From positions 952,560 through 1,016,559 of the forward strand of contig VXAA01001241.1 of NCBI GenBank assembly GCA_013399115.1: 64,000 nt of DNA, written 5' to 3'. Every line of letters begins with the position of its first letter. The first letter of the stretch is position 1. The notes below the pieces were generated by a model, which worked only from the letters and a program-made list of their open reading frames with translations, was not told the DNA's origin and did not search any database. This document shows, in pieces, positions 60,901 through 64,000 of the stretch. The DNA comes from Anseranas semipalmata. Lineage: Eukaryota; Chordata; Aves; Anseriformes; Anseranatidae. The position numbers and the translations under genes were made by a program.

Positions 60901-63900
60901 TACCGTGGTGAATTACTTCTCAAGGTTAGATTTCGATAGTGCTTCCCTCTGTGACTGCCTTACTCTCTCTTTGACTACCTTACTCTGTGAGTAAATTCGT
61001 AAGACAACCGGGAGGTGATACACTGCTCAGTGTGAGCTTGGACTGCAGAATGAAAGCAAGCTTTAACAAAGCACTTAGTGGTAGCATACACTTAGTGCAG
61101 TGTGTGTTTGCAGAAAAGGTCGTGTGCCCAGCAGTGAGCGCTGAGCGTTTGTTGAGACTCCCGAGGCTCCGTGGTTAGGTGCTTTGTTATCTTGTCCACT
61201 GTCAAAATCCATTGAAGTGCATCGAGGCCTGATAGCCACATGCAAATGCTGCGTGTGCAGAGGATGTTCGAAATCTATACAAACCATTATGCACATAGGT
61301 ATGTAGGAACTTGCAAATATAGGCATTCAGACTTCAAATGGAAGTGCACAGCCTAAATATAAAATTCTTTAAAAAGAAAACTTACTATTTATTTAGTAGA
61401 TCGTAATGGAACTCTTTTGTGTATTTAGTTACCAGGTCATTAGAACAAGTTTTGGTCTAACAGACCGTAATACTTATATAAATATTTGCCTGAGTAAAGA
61501 CAAGCATATACAGACATGCATAGTGCACATATACAAACACACATAAGACTGCAAAATACCTCAATTGTTCTCTCTTACTTAAAGCTCTTTTGAAAGTCAG
61601 TACAACCATTAATTTAATAACTTTTTAAGGAAGAAATTATTGTCAAAATACTTGGATCATACTGTAGTCTGCTGTTGTTTTTTTTTTTTTTCCTTCCTTC
61701 TGATATTTACGTTACTGAAACACAAAGTCTGTCTTTGGAAGCCAGTTAAATCAACTACGGAGGTAGCATAGTGTTTCCTAGCAACACCATGTCTATAGCA
61801 GTGATGCTTGCTTCCCTCTTTAAGCTAAAAGCAAAGTCATGTCCATTAATCCCCAGCTGCACATAAACTTTTCAGAGATTTTGCTAGCTCCCTACTGTTC
61901 ATGTTTTCATCTTGCTCATATGATGCAAAGTAAACTGCTTCTGTGATTTAATTCTCTTCAGCGCTCCAGTATAAAGCCAACCTTGTGTGTGTATTCACAA
62001 TTACTGTTTGTTTTTCATTTAAAAGGAATAATTTGTCCTACAGTATGATGCCTCCCCTCAGACATTATCATTTTGGTCATTCAAACAATCTGACAAACCA
62101 AAGAGATAAAATAAATGCCTTGAAACTATATTTCCTGTGTTGCAAAATAAGTACATTTTTTATAGCTTAAGATATGTAATGCCAAAATAACCTGTCTTTT
62201 AAGTGAAAGAGGCACTGTATTTTTTTAATACACAATAACAGCACTGACATAAAACCTCTGGGACTTGTTTCTGTCTGCTGATAGCTTTCTCTGTAAAATG
62301 AACTAACTGGTCTTGGCCCTGTTCACAGAGGTCTAATATCTTGGCAGAGATTTGCTGGAGGTTGAGCTGCTGTGCCAGTGCTACAAGCAATACAAAGCAG
62401 GCACCTGGTAGGACAATGTGCAGAAACTTTGGTTGCTGTTAACTATAGGGAACCTCTTCCGTGGGACAGTTGAGGTCTAAGTCTAGCACCTTCCACCAAC
62501 CCAGTATTCAAAGCTGCTCAACCTTTCCGTATTACTTGTGTTAGTTTGACAGTTGCCCCTATTCCTGGTCACCTGCAGAGGCCCAGGGGCACAAAGGTGA
62601 CTTGCTGTCATCTTGGTCTTTCTCCAGTGCTGCACGTCTGAAGTAGTGCTGCTCAGACAAAGAGAACATATTTATTTGCTTCCTGGGTGTTTCCCACTGC
62701 TGCCTTCCTTGCTCATACCTGATGAAAAGAGCGTCCACGCTCTAGTAGGGTACCTATTATTTCCTTGATGCTTTTAAAATGCCTGGGGAAGGGCGTGGAG
62801 TACTTAATTAAGAGTCACAGCTTGAGGTCACGGTGCAAAGGACTAATCCAGCCAGTTGATGAGACCTCAGAGGGCTGCAGCAGATCCCTTCAGATCTTAA
62901 TGCTGACAGCGACCCATCCCTGCTAGTGCAGGGGAGAATGAGAGAGCATCAAGCTTTGTGAGCTGTTTTGAGATGAAATTTTCTGCCCAAGACCAATAGC
63001 ATGAGAGTAATGATTCCATATCCTGTGGTGCTACTATAGATACCTGTCAGGATTAGACTGTATCTCCAAACCAGATGAGAAAGCTTGAATGATTGGGTTC
63101 CAACATCCATGGTAACAGTATGGCAACACATCCTTCTCCTCCTGCTTAGTCTAATAAAAAGGTGATATGAGAGGTCCATTGCAGGACTCTCAAATCTTCT
63201 TTCACATCTACAGACAAATGGAAGATGCTTGTGTGGATTGGGTGCTATTGAAAGGTTACCGAGGCTTCATGTACCTTACAGAGTAGAATTTGGTTTTCTT
63301 GCTCCTTATTCATAGTGAATATTCAGTGAGATACAGTAGCACCTCCTGAGACTCAGTTGCAGGAAAAAGAAAAAGCAGTCAAGTTGTTCTCTTGTCTATG
63401 GACGTTCTGTTAGAGCATGTAAGCACCTTAACAAGTGAATATTTTTATTCCCAATTCAGTTCTTGCTATACAGTAAGTCACATCATATCCGTAGTCAATT
63501 CAAAACATACATCTTTTGTGGGCTTTCTCTTCTAGATATGCTATCTTTCAGAAAGTGTGAAAGGTTACATCATGATATAAGTGAACCTAGTGTTAAATAA
63601 GTAGGTCTTCTAAAGTGACTGTTAAAGAAGGAAAATATTTTCAAAGCAATTTACTAAAACTTTGTGTTAGAGAAGCTCTGGAGAATTATTCAATGCGTAA
63701 CATAAAAGGCACAGTGAACATTGACATGCTTGTATAAGAAGACCTCCTCCCTCATATCTGTATACAAATGCATACAGTGGGAAAAATGTGATCTTGTTAG
63801 CAGACTGTTATTTCTATCTACTGCCTTTAACTAAAGATCTGAACATTTACAGGGTTCTTAAAATATTTATCATGGCTGATGGTAGGACTCATCTGTTCTT

Positions 63901-64000
63901 TAGGCTTAAGTTAAATCCCCATTTCCCAGGGGTACCCCTTTTCCTTCCCCCTCCAGCAGGGTTGTGGCTCTGGAGCTGGGAGAGCGTTTGCCTCACCAGC

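Overview
The window is vertebrate nuclear DNA, most likely from a bird. Five short, properly spliced exons sit in about 63 kb of AT-rich intron. The intron holds CR1-type LINE fragments with the typical 3' tail, an old L2-like LINE and MIR-like pieces. No bacterial, viral or plasmid feature is visible. The species cannot be fixed from the sequence. CR1 content, low repeat density and protein similarity point to a bird such as chicken.

All five exons lie on the + strand and belong to one gene, teneurin-2 (TENM2). They are 6573-6768 (membrane-proximal ectodomain with the RERR furin site), 9558-9659 (EGF1), 29702-29896 (EGF2-3), 34986-35186 (EGF4-5) and 36737-36922 (EGF6-7). Joined, they give one open frame. 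The first exon starts in phase 0, and every later junction is phase 1. The upstream cytoplasmic, transmembrane and early ectodomain exons lie before base 1. The exon for EGF8 and the rest of the ectodomain (Ig-like/FN-plug, beta-propeller, YD-shell, Tox-GHH) was not found, so it should lie beyond base 64000. TENM2 is favoured over its paralogues by the RERR site and by the nine-residue GRQTTGTET segment after EGF7. I recall TENM3 and TENM4 carrying AHYLD-type inserts at that point.

Intron content: the first intron (1-6572) holds a MIR-like SINE and a decayed CR1, and ends in a long T/TTG tract before the splice acceptor. The 20-kb intron (9660-29701) holds a possible reverse-transcriptase remnant, a candidate 33-nt in-frame microexon (13504-13536), an L2-like LINE on the minus strand, a cluster of TTAATTAA motifs and the best-preserved CR1 copy. 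The last intron (36923 to the end, over 27 kb) holds three more CR1 pieces, an AT microsatellite, poly-A/T tracts and one weaker microexon candidate.

The two most interesting points concern alternative splicing of the EGF array. One is the possible basic 11-residue insert between EGF1 and EGF2. The other is the alternative donor after EGF7, where the long form would need a non-canonical GC splice donor. No new multi-gene system is visible; this is an ordinary large neuronal gene interior with some splicing and repeat features worth checking.
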